From positions 1 through 24,444 of the forward strand of contig CAKPXR010000021.1 in NCBI GenBank assembly GCA_934202215.1: a stretch of DNA of 24,444 nt, in the 5' to 3' direction. The stretch comes from an uncultured Veillonella sp. GTDB lineage: Bacteria > Bacillota > Negativicutes > Veillonellales > Veillonellaceae. The translations under genes were made by a program, and so were the position numbers. Below the pieces are notes generated by a model that saw nothing but the letters and a program-made list of their open reading frames with translations, did not search any database and was not told where the DNA came from. This document shows, one piece after another, positions 1 through 7,570 of this stretch (its first letter is position 1; each line of letters begins with the position of its first letter).

Positions 1-768
1 GTGGCTTACGCAGATATGTCTGAATTCGATAAATGGGCATTGTTGCGCTTAGAAGAAGTACGTCAAAAGGTTACTGATGCATACGAAAACTATGAATTCC
101 ACATGTTGTACCATGCAATTCATAATTTCTGTACAGTAGACTTGAGCTCCATCTACCTTGATGTAATGAAAGATACAATGTATGCTGAAAGCAAAAACAA
201 CGTAGCTCGTCGTTCTGCGCAAACAGCAATGTACGAAATCTTGAAAACATTGGTAGCTATGGTATCTCCAGTGCTTTCTTTCACAGCAGAAGAAGTTTGG
301 AAATATATGCCTAAAGAAGACGGCATGCCTGAATCTGTTATGCTTCAAGATTGGCCACAAGGTCATCCTGAACACTTCGACCAAGCATTGGCAGATAAAT
401 GGAGTCAATTGTTAGATTTGCGTACATCTGTACAAAAAGCATTGGAACTTGCTCGTCAAAACAAAACAATTGGTCACCCATTGGATGCATCCGTTACCGT
501 ATATGCTGAAGGCGCTACATTTGACGCATTGAATGCTCTTGGTGAAGAAGGCTTAGCTAAACTCGTTATCGTATCCGAAGCTCACATCGTTAATGGCGCT
601 GCACCAACAGAGGCTGTAAAAGACGAAGAAACAGGTGTAGCAACAGTAGTAGCTCCATCTGAACTTGAAAAATGTGAACGCTGCTGGATCCACCGTGATA
701 CAGTAGGTCAAGATAGCGAACACCCTACACTATGCCATCGTTGTGCAGAAGTAGTGAAAGCGCTCTAA
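1..768 (+). CDS. ileS: Isoleucyl-tRNA synthetase, C-terminal part (5' end outside window)
   Basis: The frame is open from base 1, so this is the C-terminal 255 residues of a protein of roughly 900; the GTG at base 1 is probably an internal valine. Isoleucyl-tRNA synthetase charges tRNA-Ile in the cytoplasm. What is visible is the all-helical anticodon-binding domain (about residues 1-120), including the segment SPVLSFTAEEVWKYMP that is typical of class Ia enzymes. A C-terminal zinc finger follows, with cysteines at 225, 228, 245 and 248 (CERCW ... CHRC), which distinguishes IleRS from ValRS and LeuRS. The gene ends TAA and a long hairpin terminator begins 26 bases later. No catalytic-core motif is visible because it lies upstream of the window. 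Confidence 0.95.
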   Translation: MAYADMSEFDKWALLRLEEVRQKVTDAYENYEFHMLYHAIHNFCTVDLSSIYLDVMKDTMYAESKNNVARRSAQTAMYEILKTLVAMVSPVLSFTAEEVWKYMPKEDGMPESVMLQDWPQGHPEHFDQALADKWSQLLDLRTSVQKALELARQNKTIGHPLDASVTVYAEGATFDALNALGEEGLAKLVIVSEAHIVNGAAPTEAVKDEETGVATVVAPSELEKCERCWIHRDTVGQDSEHPTLCHRCAEVVKAL

Positions 769-793
769 TAGCGATTTATTTTAATACAATATA

Positions 794-875
794 AAAAATA
801 TCCCCTCCGATAAGCTCCACCGGCTTTAACGACCTAGCGGTCTAGCCAAAGTCGCTTCTCGAAGGGGATATTTTT
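794..875 (+). terminator. Long hairpin terminator after ileS with a conserved-type loop
   Basis: A perfect 13-bp stem pairs AAAAATATCCCCT (794-806) with AGGGGATATTTTT (863-875). The A-rich 5' side and T-rich 3' side suggest it can terminate in both directions. The 56-base loop is far longer than a normal terminator loop. It contains CACCGG and GCCAAAGTCG, both also present in the repeat unit at 7201-7337, so it looks like a member of a repeat family placed inside a gene-specific stem. Confidence 0.8.
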
Positions 876-928
876 ATTGGCGTCGGACGCCGAATACATC
901 AAATAATGGGACATTACGTCAGATTTGG

Positions 929-1630
929 TTGCATCGTGGGGATGAGATTTTATTTTCAAAAGTGGGAGAATTGACCTTTAAACAAGAGCCTTTTAACGAG
1001 GTCGTTGTTAGCGATATATTAGCATATTTTGATGTGCCTTATATTACGTACTATTTGGATTATATGTCTGATGAAGCAGAGAATGTATCCGTATGTGACT
1101 GTTTTACGAATCGCAATGTAGAATACATTCCTGCATGGCAATTGACGGCTAATACAAAACCAAATGATGTGGGTAAATACGCGCATTATGTGAATCAGTT
1201 GCATTCAGTTGGACTTACTGATGTGACGAATCAGTTAGAGCAAATAATTGTGCTTGATGCACTCATTGCTAATGAAGATCGTCATTGGGGTAACTTTGGG
1301 GCTCTTCGTGATAGTGAAAGCCTAGAATTCATCGGTCTTGCGCCTATTTTTGATAATGGAAATTCCTTAGGGTATAAAGCGGCATCTGTTATGCGCAATC
1401 GTAATGCAGATGTGTCTGTAGCCTTTAATAAGACACATACGCTAGAATTGAAACATGTGTCCTCTGCTGTAAAAGTAAACTGGGATGGTATTATTAATTG
1501 TTGTATGGAGATTGTAGAACATAGATATAATCAATTAGTAGAACCGGAGTTTGGCATGGATCGGGCACATGTGATTGGCCAATTGATACAAGAACGAGCA
1601 AAAAAATTAAGAATTTTTTTAGATTTATGA
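929..1630 (+). pseudogene. HipA-like kinase, 5'-truncated remnant
   Basis: The product resembles the C-terminal lobe of HipA-type Ser/Thr kinases. It has a catalytic-loop motif NEDRHWGNFG (Asp near residue 117) and a DFG-like PIFDNGNSLG segment about 30 residues later, which would bind Mg-ATP. The N-terminal nucleotide-binding lobe is missing. The first possible start is a TTG at 929 with no Shine-Dalgarno sequence. The frame is open upstream to 830, and the residues just before 929 (NNGTLRQIW) read like the family, so homology appears to continue upstream until it runs into the ileS terminator. I infer decay after deletion of the 5' part. There is no HipB-like partner nearby. A truncated but expressed protein cannot be excluded. 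Confidence 0.7.
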
Positions 1631-1666
1631 ATTCATTGCATACTACTGTTTTCCTTGAATATATGA

Positions 1667-1681
1667 TGATAATTGTTATCG
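1667..1681. promoter_or_regulatory. Fur-like palindrome
   Basis: TGATAATTGTTATCG is a 7-1-7 inverted repeat (TGATAAT / CGATAAC arms) resembling the Fur-family consensus. It lies about 140 bases upstream of the 25-residue peptide gene and about 70 bases upstream of its predicted -35 box. That distance is long for simple repression, so the role is uncertain. Confidence 0.35.
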
Positions 1682-1693
1682 TCTGTTTTTCCT

Positions 1694-1731
1694 CATGAAA
1701 CCTTTATGTGTAAAAATCTACTCGTTTCATG
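1694..1731. repeat. Inverted repeat CATGAAAC ... GTTTCATG
   Basis: Two perfect 8-base inverted half-sites (1694-1701 and 1724-1731) are separated by 22 bases. They end a few bases before the predicted -35 of the small peptide gene. No T-run follows, so a terminator is unlikely; a dimeric activator or repressor site is possible. Confidence 0.4.
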
Positions 1732-1737
1732 TTAAGA

Positions 1738-1766
1738 TTAACAAACTTGTTTATGATATTTATAGT
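1738..1766 (+). promoter_or_regulatory. Predicted sigma-70 promoter of the 25-aa peptide gene
   Basis: TTAACA (1738-1743), a 17-base spacer and TATAGT (1761-1766). The implied transcript start near 1773 gives a leader of about 30 bases, ending in the strong RBS AAGGAGGAAT. Confidence 0.6.
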
Positions 1767-1805
1767 TAGTTTAGTAAATGAGTATATGAGAAGGAGGAAT
1801 ATGCA

Positions 1806-1883
1806 ATGGTAGTAACAATCATTAAAGCTGTTATGACTGCTCTTACTGGTTTGGTAAACGCATTATTGCCTTTATTTAAATAA
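1806..1883 (+). CDS. 25-residue amphipathic hydrophobic peptide, unknown function
   Basis: The peptide starts MVVTIIKAVM and ends LLPLFK. An ATG at 1806 follows a near-perfect RBS (AAGGAGGAAT), and two consecutive TAA stops end the gene. It has its own promoter and a strong terminator, so it looks like a dedicated, highly translated single-gene unit. Polar residues fall at T4, K7, T11, T14, N18 and K25, spaced by about three or four for most of the length, with V, I, L, M, A and F elsewhere: an amphipathic helix with net charge of about +2 and no cleavable signal. Such peptides occur among phenol-soluble-modulin-like toxins, leaderless bacteriocins and type I toxins. I recognise no named family. 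I saw no dedicated immunity or export gene next to it. The small size means chance cannot be fully excluded, but all expression signals agree. Confidence 0.7.
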   Translation: MVVTIIKAVMTALTGLVNALLPLFK

Positions 1884-1904
1884 TAAAGTCTACAAAACCC
1901 TCAT

Positions 1905-1949
1905 AAACCCTCAAAGTTTAAGTATATATACTTAGCTTTGAGGGTTTTT
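1905..1949 (+). terminator. Intrinsic terminator of the small peptide gene
   Basis: A 12-bp stem, AAACCCTCAAAG (1905-1916) with CTTTGAGGGTTT (1936-1947), is followed by a T-run to 1949. The loop contains a 14-base perfect palindrome, AAGTATATATACTT (1920-1933), extending the hairpin. It begins 21 bases after the peptide stop. Confidence 0.9.
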
Positions 1950-2042
1950 CTTTATGTCTATTTTTTGTATATTAGCATGTAAAAACATACAATTTTAATG
2001 TTTAAACGATATTTATTATTGGTTTAAATATAAGTACTTTTA

Positions 2043-2071
2043 TTGACTATATCTAAAAATATACATATAAT
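2043..2071 (+). promoter_or_regulatory. Predicted sigma-70 promoter of the inverse-autotransporter pair
   Basis: TTGACT (2043-2048), a 17-base spacer and TATAAT (2066-2071): a near-consensus promoter in a very AT-rich stretch. It leaves a leader of about 50 bases before the first barrel gene and likely serves both tandem genes. Confidence 0.75.
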
Positions 2072-2129
2072 AAAAATGAATTATAGATGAATTGTCATCT
2101 AAAAACGTAATAAAGAGAGAATGAGAGAA

Positions 2130-3263
2130 ATGAAAAGAATATTAGTGGTAAAAGCTATGGTTCTTGGGGCCATAGCTTGTTCAATTAGTGCTGTAGGATT
2201 TGCAGCGGATGTAGATGCTCAGCATATACAAGCTTTAGATAACACACAACAAAATATACAACGAACAGATACACAGGATGCTGTCCGTTCTAATTGGATG
2301 GATCGTACCGACATTAAGGTAGGGGCACAAGCTAAGACCGGTATGCAAGTATCTGTGGACACATTGCAACCATTAACTCATTATGATGAGAATTCTAAGT
2401 CCGTACTCTTTGTACAAAGTGGTATCGGTAGAGGTGGTCAAGAACAGTCTGTTAGTTATTTCCATGGTTTTGAAGGCTTTTGGTATCCTTATAATCCTGT
2501 TACTGGTAAAGGTGATCAACGGATTATAGCAGAAAAATATGAAAATACTAAAACGGTAGGTGCTGTAGCTAATATTGGTATAGGATATCGGCATCTTAGT
2601 AAGAATGAACATGCTTATGTAGGTCTTAATGCCTTTGTTGATCGTGCCTTTTCCGAGAATGCTAATCGTGTAAGTGGGGGATTAGAATATGTATCTGGTC
2701 TTAACGAAGTCCGCGCTAATGTATATAGAGGATTAGGGGATACAAACCCTGAATCATATTTGGTACGGTTATCTCCGGACTATTTTACATTTAATTTGAA
2801 TGGGGCGCCAGCTAACTATACGGTATTTAAGACTCAAAAGGCCATGTCTGGATATGATATAAGTTACGCTCGTACCTTTAAAAATGCTCGTTGGGCTCGT
2901 GCTTATGTTGGGGCATATCATTGGAACGGTCGTAGTGTTCTTAACCATACTGATGCATTATTGAAGTCCCTTGAAGTTGGTCACAATCATGGATGGAAAG
3001 CAGGAGCTACGTTACAAGTAACACCACATGTATCGCTAGATTTAGGCTATACTTCGGATAGTAAGTATGCTAGTGGTGCCTATGGATTTGTTAAGTATAC
3101 ATTGGGGACATCTAAGTTTGCTTGGCATGGTGGCAAGCATAGTGATAATACGGTTACAAATGCGCGCGCTAGAATGTTAGATAAGGTGGAACGTAGTCCA
3201 ATGACAATAGGTCGCACATATGAAGAAGACTGGTATGCAATACCTAATGGTCATTTAACCTAA
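2130..3263 (+). CDS. Inverse autotransporter beta-barrel protein without passenger (copy 1)
   Basis: This is a secreted outer-membrane protein of 377 residues. The signal peptide begins MKRILVVKAMVLG and is probably cleaved after VGFA. The barrel shows hallmarks of the intimin/invasin inverse-autotransporter domain: WMDRTDIKVG at the start, then NIGIGYRHLSKNEHAYVGLN, RVSGGLEY and RANVYRGLG, ending in KYTLGTSKFAWHGGKHS. The segment ARARMLDKVERSPMTI resembles the linker that in intimins leads from the barrel to the Ig-like passenger. Here the protein ends about 20 residues later, so no passenger is encoded. I chose ATG 2130 over the in-frame ATG 2121 because GAGAGA is correctly spaced only for 2130 and because the paralogue also begins MKR. 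It forms an operon with the paralogue 56 bases downstream. A role as porin or adhesin anchor is inference. Confidence 0.85.
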   Translation: MKRILVVKAMVLGAIACSISAVGFAADVDAQHIQALDNTQQNIQRTDTQDAVRSNWMDRTDIKVGAQAKTGMQVSVDTLQPLTHYDENSKSVLFVQSGIGRGGQEQSVSYFHGFEGFWYPYNPVTGKGDQRIIAEKYENTKTVGAVANIGIGYRHLSKNEHAYVGLNAFVDRAFSENANRVSGGLEYVSGLNEVRANVYRGLGDTNPESYLVRLSPDYFTFNLNGAPANYTVFKTQKAMSGYDISYARTFKNARWARAYVGAYHWNGRSVLNHTDALLKSLEVGHNHGWKAGATLQVTPHVSLDLGYTSDSKYASGAYGFVKYTLGTSKFAWHGGKHSDNTVTNARARMLDKVERSPMTIGRTYEEDWYAIPNGHLT

Positions 3264-3273
3264 TGGTCATTTA
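3243..3273. repeat. 16-base tandem duplication across a stop codon
   Basis: CCTAATGGTCATTTAA (3243-3258) is immediately repeated as CCTAATGGTCATTTAT (3259-3274). The stop codon of the first barrel gene lies in the second copy, so the duplication has changed the last residues of the protein. Confidence 0.7.
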
Positions 3274-3319
3274 TAAAATTAATGATTATGTATAAGCATC
3301 AAAGGGGAGAAGTTTAGTA

Positions 3320-4540
3320 ATGAAACGTAAGTTAGTATTAACATCTATGATGCTAGGTGTCATAGTGTGCAACATGAATGCCGTAGTGGGAGCGGCCGAT
3401 GGAGTACAACAGGTGAGCGATACAGCAAAACATGATGCTGTGCAATCTAGTTGGATGGACCGCACGGATATTGTAGTCGGCATTGGTATGAAAAATTCTG
3501 AAGAGTCGAGTAGCCATCAATACCATAATTTTATGCCTTGGCAAAATCATCCTATGGTGGGGACTGCTGATAAATCTAAATCTACAGAACTTAACAAGTT
3601 ATACATTGAGACATTACAACCTGTAACTCATTACGATGAAAATGCTAAAAGTGTTGTCTTTGTACAAGGGCGTATAGGTCGTAGTGGTGAAAAAATATCC
3701 TATAATAAATTAAATAACTATTGGGTCCCAGATAGACCTGCAGGAACGTTTACAGTACACAACAGACAAGCCGATAAGGAAGAGTCATTAGGTGTGAATG
3801 CGAATATTGGTATTGGCTATCGTCGCCTTAGTAAAGGTGAACATGCTTATGTTGGTGTTAATGCATTCTATGACCACGTATTTAAAGGTGGTTATAAGCG
3901 CGTTAGTGGCGGTGTAGAATATGTGGCAGGCCTTAATGAATTTCATGCTAATGTATACCGAAATGTGGGGCCTGATGGTAGAAAATATATAGGGCTCCCT
4001 GGTCGAACTAGTGAATGGTATGATCCTACAGGGTTGTATCCATATGGTAGAGATAGTGATACTGGTCTTTATAATTATGCTAAAGTTGATTACGAAAATC
4101 ATTGGATGTTATCAGAAAAGGTTGCTGCCAGTGGATTTGATGTAGGATACTCACGAACCTTTAAACATGCTCGCTGGGCCCGTGCCTATGCGGACTATTA
4201 TAACTGGCGTGGTAGATCTGCTATGAGAGTAGGCTATGAAACATTAAATAAACGAGATGCCATAAAAGGTTTTAAAGTGGGTGCAGAATTCCATATCACA
4301 CCGCATCTTACACTTGATGCGGGTTACAAAACCGCATCTCATCATTTGAGTGGCCCTTATGCAACCTTGAAATATACAATCGGCACATCTAAGTTTGCTT
4401 GGCATGGTGGTAAACATAGTGAAAGTGCGATTACAACGGCTCGGGCTAAGATGCTTGATAAGGTACATCGCAGTGAAATGGTTGTACAAGAAATTATGGA
4501 AGAAAATTATGACCATGGTGTTACCGATGTAGGTTTATAA
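3320..4540 (+). CDS. Inverse autotransporter beta-barrel protein without passenger (copy 2)
   Basis: A 406-residue paralogue of the preceding gene. The signal peptide begins MKRKLVLTSMMLG, with likely cleavage after VVGA. The same ordered motifs occur: SSWMDRTDIVVG, ETLQPVTHYDENAKSVVFVQ, NIGIGYRRLSKGEHAYVGVN, RVSGGVEY, HANVYRNVG and TSKFAWHGGKHS, then the linker-like ARAKMLDKVHRSEMVV and an acidic 20-residue tail. It differs from copy 1 by insertions in two regions that are probably surface loops (about residues 55-85 and 220-255). AGGGGAG 8-12 bases upstream of ATG supports the start. Length matches barrel plus linker only; invasin-type Ig repeats and lectin domains are absent. A convergent hairpin terminator follows. 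The pair probably arose by tandem duplication followed by loop diversification. Confidence 0.85.
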   Translation: MKRKLVLTSMMLGVIVCNMNAVVGAADGVQQVSDTAKHDAVQSSWMDRTDIVVGIGMKNSEESSSHQYHNFMPWQNHPMVGTADKSKSTELNKLYIETLQPVTHYDENAKSVVFVQGRIGRSGEKISYNKLNNYWVPDRPAGTFTVHNRQADKEESLGVNANIGIGYRRLSKGEHAYVGVNAFYDHVFKGGYKRVSGGVEYVAGLNEFHANVYRNVGPDGRKYIGLPGRTSEWYDPTGLYPYGRDSDTGLYNYAKVDYENHWMLSEKVAASGFDVGYSRTFKHARWARAYADYYNWRGRSAMRVGYETLNKRDAIKGFKVGAEFHITPHLTLDAGYKTASHHLSGPYATLKYTIGTSKFAWHGGKHSESAITTARAKMLDKVHRSEMVVQEIMEENYDHGVTDVGL

Positions 4541-4576
4541 GCCATAATAAAATGGTCTTAATTTAATAAAAACAAT

Positions 4577-4629
4577 GCACAAAGGCCTCGTTATTTAATC
4601 AATAGATTGAATAACGAGGCCTTGTGTGC
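4577..4629. terminator. Long hairpin between convergent genes
   Basis: A hairpin of about 24 bp (4577-4600 paired with 4605-4629, tetraloop AATA) has the core AAGGCCTCGTTATT / AATAACGAGGCCTT. The 3' side on the minus strand is T-rich (TTGTTTTTATT), so it best fits termination of the minus-strand gene ending at 4653. It probably also stops plus-strand reads from the barrel genes. Confidence 0.8.
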
Positions 4630-4652
4630 TCTATTAGAAGTTACTAGCCGTA

Positions 4653-7022
4653 TTATTTCAAATCCTTTGGTACGCTTAGCGGCTTCCAGTTACCTAGTTC
4701 CGGAATGTCTAAGGTGGTAATAGTTCGTTGTATCCAGTAGTTCAAGGATACTTCATTGCCAAAGTGTTGTTCAAATAGGTATGTATTACCTGGAATATCT
4801 TGTTGCTTACCTTGCTTATTAATTATGTGCCGTACCGATTCTTTCAAATACAGTTGTACCCTAAATGGTGTGGATCCTTTACCTTTAAAGATAAAATAAG
4901 ATGGTCCAATGAAGTCGTGGGTACGAATATTGATTTGTTTGTATTGATTGCTTTTTAGACCGTCTAAGGCTGCTTGAATCATAGCGTTGGCGTCATCATA
5001 TTCTTCTAACAAGAATGGCTCTTGATCTACATCGAGTACATAATGCCAACTAGCCTTTTCCTCATTTTTTTCAATAGCCCATGCATCTGAAAGTTCTGGA
5101 ATGTGGGGACTTTCATATAGTGTATGCCACAAATGATTCGTCTCCTCAGCGGTAAGTACCGCTTTGTAAATAGTTTCATGTTTCTCGGTTGGATCATAAC
5201 CATACAACCGTATTTGATACATGTTACGCGGCATCGATTTCGTTTCTAATTTATAAATGTTGTGTAGTGTATCTGGAATAGATAGGCAATGATTATAAAA
5301 GCTGAGTACTACCGTATCCTGTGTTGTTAACGCTTTATCGATGGTGGTTATATCATATAATGTTGTGTCCCATTGAAAGCCGTTCATATTGACAGACAAT
5401 CGTGCTGCGTTTTGTGGCCATGTGGTTGGGGCAAGGCGAACAGTTGTTGAGGATTCGGTCACCCCCTCCTTGTAATACCAATGACCATCTATTTCTTCAA
5501 AAGCCGTCAATCGTTCAGCTGCTTCATCATCGACAGGAATGTCTTTAATTTCCTCGCCGCAATTGGCAATATGAGACAGGATGTATTGATGTGAGCTTTC
5601 ATAATAATGAACTGCATTATCAAGGTCAGGTGATCCTGTTACATAGCCTTTTTCATAGGCATAGCCCAAGGCAACTCGCGTTAAAGCACGAGTAATATCA
5701 TAAAAAAGAACACGGTTTTCCTCTTGGAGAGCACGTTTTTCTTCCTGTAATACTCGAGCTAAGGATTGAACAGCAAAGAGGGTATTTTGGGTCACCCCGA
5801 TACCATGAATGCGCATGTAACTCATGTACGGTAAGGAGAATAAAAATCGATCCTTAGTGGCTGCCATGTGTGTTAAATCGGCAATAAGGCCCCAATCAAG
5901 CGGAAGATTGCCAATGTGAAACATATAGTTAAACGCAGCTTGTAATGCTGCATAACCAGCATCATTAAAGTCCTTTGTCGCTGCTTGTTGATATAATTCA
6001 GTAGCTTGTATAGGATCGTACGGAATAGCAGTGCGCAAGGTCGGTTGTGTATAAAAATGGTAATAGTAATCAGCCAGTTCGGAAATACATTCTGGTTGAC
6101 CGAGGTCGGCCCCTTTTTTAAACCATGTGAAAGCCTCTGTAAATTCCCCTTTTTCATGATGGTCAAGGCCGGTGTATAACATCATGGTAGGATTACCGAG
6201 GTCGGCTGCTTGATGAGCCACACGACGTGCATTTTCGTAATCCCCTTCATCAATATAAATATTGCGCAAGTTTCCTTGAAACATAGCAAGGCCGTGGTCT
6301 AGGGCCTTGTTAAACCAGAATTTGGCTTGTTCACGAGCGTTTGCTTGTAATGCATCTTCGTCTATCATGCCACGTAAGGTCGATAGGCTTTTACGTAAGC
6401 TTTTGCTTCGCATAGCATGTCGTAATCGTTGACTAAAGGTCGCTTTTTCTGGGTGCAATAGCTGCTTAGCAGGATTGATGATATGATAATCGCCCCAAAA
6501 AAAGACATTGCCTATAATATATTGACAATATGCATCATCTTGTTTGGCATAATTATAAATAATATGGAATGCATCAGCAAAGGATAATTGCATATCTCGT
6601 CTTACCGTAGGCGTAATTGAGCCAGCTATGCGCAACGCTTGTAATGTACCAATCGGGCTGTGACGACGGATGCTATCATGCAGACATTGGTAGGTGCGCA
6701 TATTATCCTCTGGAAAGCCAGACTCAGCCCAGGTGAAGAGGGGGCCTGCGTATACGCGTGCCAATAGGGCATAAGCATCTCCCAATTCACGCTCCTCAGG
6801 GGATAATGCCTTTTGGTATAGTTCCTTTGCATCGCTGGCACACGCGCTATCTGGCGTTGTGCTCGTTGAGCATAGCTCATGCTGAGATGGCTGGGTATCA
6901 TTTGACTGATTATTTACAATCGACTCTAATATACGGAGCCCTTCTTGGGCGGATTGTTGATCATAGGACATAAAAATTAAATGGAAGACCCGTTGTAGGC
7001 GGTCCGTGAAGTATTGAGCCAT
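4653..7022 (-). CDS. Large Sel1/TPR-repeat protein of unknown function
   Basis: A 789-residue protein with no signal peptide or clear membrane segment, so probably cytoplasmic. The start at 7022 (MAQYFTDRLQRVF) is chosen because AAAGGAGGGCCT sits directly upstream; an open extension further upstream runs through the repeat hairpin and is not coding-like. The middle holds Sel1-like helical repeats, for example NARRVAHQAADLGNPTMMLY and AFTWFKKGADLGQPECISEL (about residues 255-310), then more degenerate repeats to about residue 480. Sel1 repeats normally mediate protein-protein contacts. The last 250 residues (from about 530) are not repeats, are rich in W, Y, D and E, and match nothing I recognise. 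It is a monocistronic unit with a TATAAT-type -10 upstream. Confidence 0.8.
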   Translation of the reverse strand: MAQYFTDRLQRVFHLIFMSYDQQSAQEGLRILESIVNNQSNDTQPSQHELCSTSTTPDSACASDAKELYQKALSPEERELGDAYALLARVYAGPLFTWAESGFPEDNMRTYQCLHDSIRRHSPIGTLQALRIAGSITPTVRRDMQLSFADAFHIIYNYAKQDDAYCQYIIGNVFFWGDYHIINPAKQLLHPEKATFSQRLRHAMRSKSLRKSLSTLRGMIDEDALQANAREQAKFWFNKALDHGLAMFQGNLRNIYIDEGDYENARRVAHQAADLGNPTMMLYTGLDHHEKGEFTEAFTWFKKGADLGQPECISELADYYYHFYTQPTLRTAIPYDPIQATELYQQAATKDFNDAGYAALQAAFNYMFHIGNLPLDWGLIADLTHMAATKDRFLFSLPYMSYMRIHGIGVTQNTLFAVQSLARVLQEEKRALQEENRVLFYDITRALTRVALGYAYEKGYVTGSPDLDNAVHYYESSHQYILSHIANCGEEIKDIPVDDEAAERLTAFEEIDGHWYYKEGVTESSTTVRLAPTTWPQNAARLSVNMNGFQWDTTLYDITTIDKALTTQDTVVLSFYNHCLSIPDTLHNIYKLETKSMPRNMYQIRLYGYDPTEKHETIYKAVLTAEETNHLWHTLYESPHIPELSDAWAIEKNEEKASWHYVLDVDQEPFLLEEYDDANAMIQAALDGLKSNQYKQINIRTHDFIGPSYFIFKGKGSTPFRVQLYLKESVRHIINKQGKQQDIPGNTYLFEQHFGNEVSLNYWIQRTITTLDIPELGNWKPLSVPKDLK

Positions 7023-7056
7023 AGGCCCTCCTTTCGTTTTTATACAATACACTATT

Positions 7057-7085
7057 ATTATATACCGAATACACAGCTCGTGAAA
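7057..7085 (-). promoter_or_regulatory. Possible promoter of the Sel1-repeat gene
   Basis: On the minus strand a perfect TATAAT (7057-7062) lies 17 bases from a poor -35 (TTTCAC, 7080-7085). The sequence around the -10, ATTCGGTATATAATAAT, also occurs on the plus strand at 7565-7581, at the head of the third repeat unit. Confidence 0.4.
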
Positions 7086-7094
7086 GGTAGAAGC

Positions 7095-7170
7095 GGTGAT
7101 GGTGCCTCTGAAAGCCGACACGCTACTGCGCTTCGCGGAGCCCGAAGTCGTTTTCAGAGGCACCATCACC
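7095..7170. repeat. Hairpin element with conserved core (type II)
   Basis: A perfect 19-bp stem pairs GGTGATGGTGCCTCTGAAA (7095-7113) with 7152-7170. The enclosed core (GCCGACACGCTACTGCGC ... GCGGAGCCCGAAGTCG) matches the core of the terminator at 7705-7786 in inverted orientation, with two differences over 50 bases (7109-7158), while the outer stem differs. No T-tract follows on either side, so it is not an obvious terminator. Confidence 0.75.
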
Positions 7171-7200
7171 TTCAACTATCTCGTTCTAGTGTTGATTCGA

Positions 7201-7337
7201 AATATAATAGTAGTGAAATTGATAAAATCCGTTATCGCCTACCCGACCGTTTGACAGGAGAGTGTGATGGCGTGTCCTGAGAACCTTCACCGGCCAGGTC
7301 TGACTACGCTCTTCGGGCTCCGCAGGGCCAAAGTCGG
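7201..7337 (+). repeat. 137-base direct repeat, unit A
   Basis: Starts AATATAATAGTAGTGAAATT and ends CAAAGTCGG. It matches unit B (7386-7522) with six substitutions and no gaps, offset by 185 bases. It begins with a TATAAT and contains the GC-rich core CTTCGGGCTCCGC also found in the type II hairpins. I found no convincing ORF in it. The outer closing stem seen in unit B is degraded here on its right side. Confidence 0.85.
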
Positions 7338-7385
7338 ATTTTTGAGTCCATCGGTTCTATCTCTCAATCCATAGCCGACACGCGG

Positions 7386-7533
7386 AATATAATAGTAGTG
7401 AAATTGATAAAATCCGTTATTGCCAACCCAACCGTTTGACAGGAGAGTGTGATGGCGTGTCCTGAGAACCTTCACCGGCCGGGTCTGACTACGCCCTTCG
7501 GGCTCCGCAGGGCTAAAGTCGGTTTCAGGACAC
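7386..7533 (+). repeat. 137-base direct repeat, unit B, with intact hairpin
   Basis: The second copy (7386-7522) is about 96% identical to unit A. In this copy a 9-bp stem, GTGTCCTGA (7457-7465) with TCAGGACAC (7525-7533), extended by AACC/GGTT, encloses the core CACCGG ... GCTAAAGTCGG. The design, a variable outer stem around a conserved core, is the same as in the elements at 794, 7095 and 7705. Confidence 0.85.
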
Positions 7534-7570
7534 TTCGTCGCCCTGCGCATTACACTTGGTGTACATTCGG

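Noticed and set aside
1..768. GTG at base 1 as a true start codon
   Set aside because: The encoded segment is the middle of the IleRS anticodon-binding domain, so the gene must begin upstream of the window.
3788..4102. Minus-strand reading frame opposite the second barrel gene
   Set aside because: Ile/Thr-rich shadow of a strongly supported gene with no RBS.
7023..7175. 51-residue N-terminal extension of the Sel1-repeat protein
   Set aside because: The extension is encoded by the repeat hairpin and promoter region; a strong RBS sits just before the methionine at 7022.
7287..7550. Minus-strand 87-residue reading frame across the repeats
   Set aside because: It lies entirely within the repeat units and hairpin cores, has no RBS, and its composition reflects the GC-rich core.
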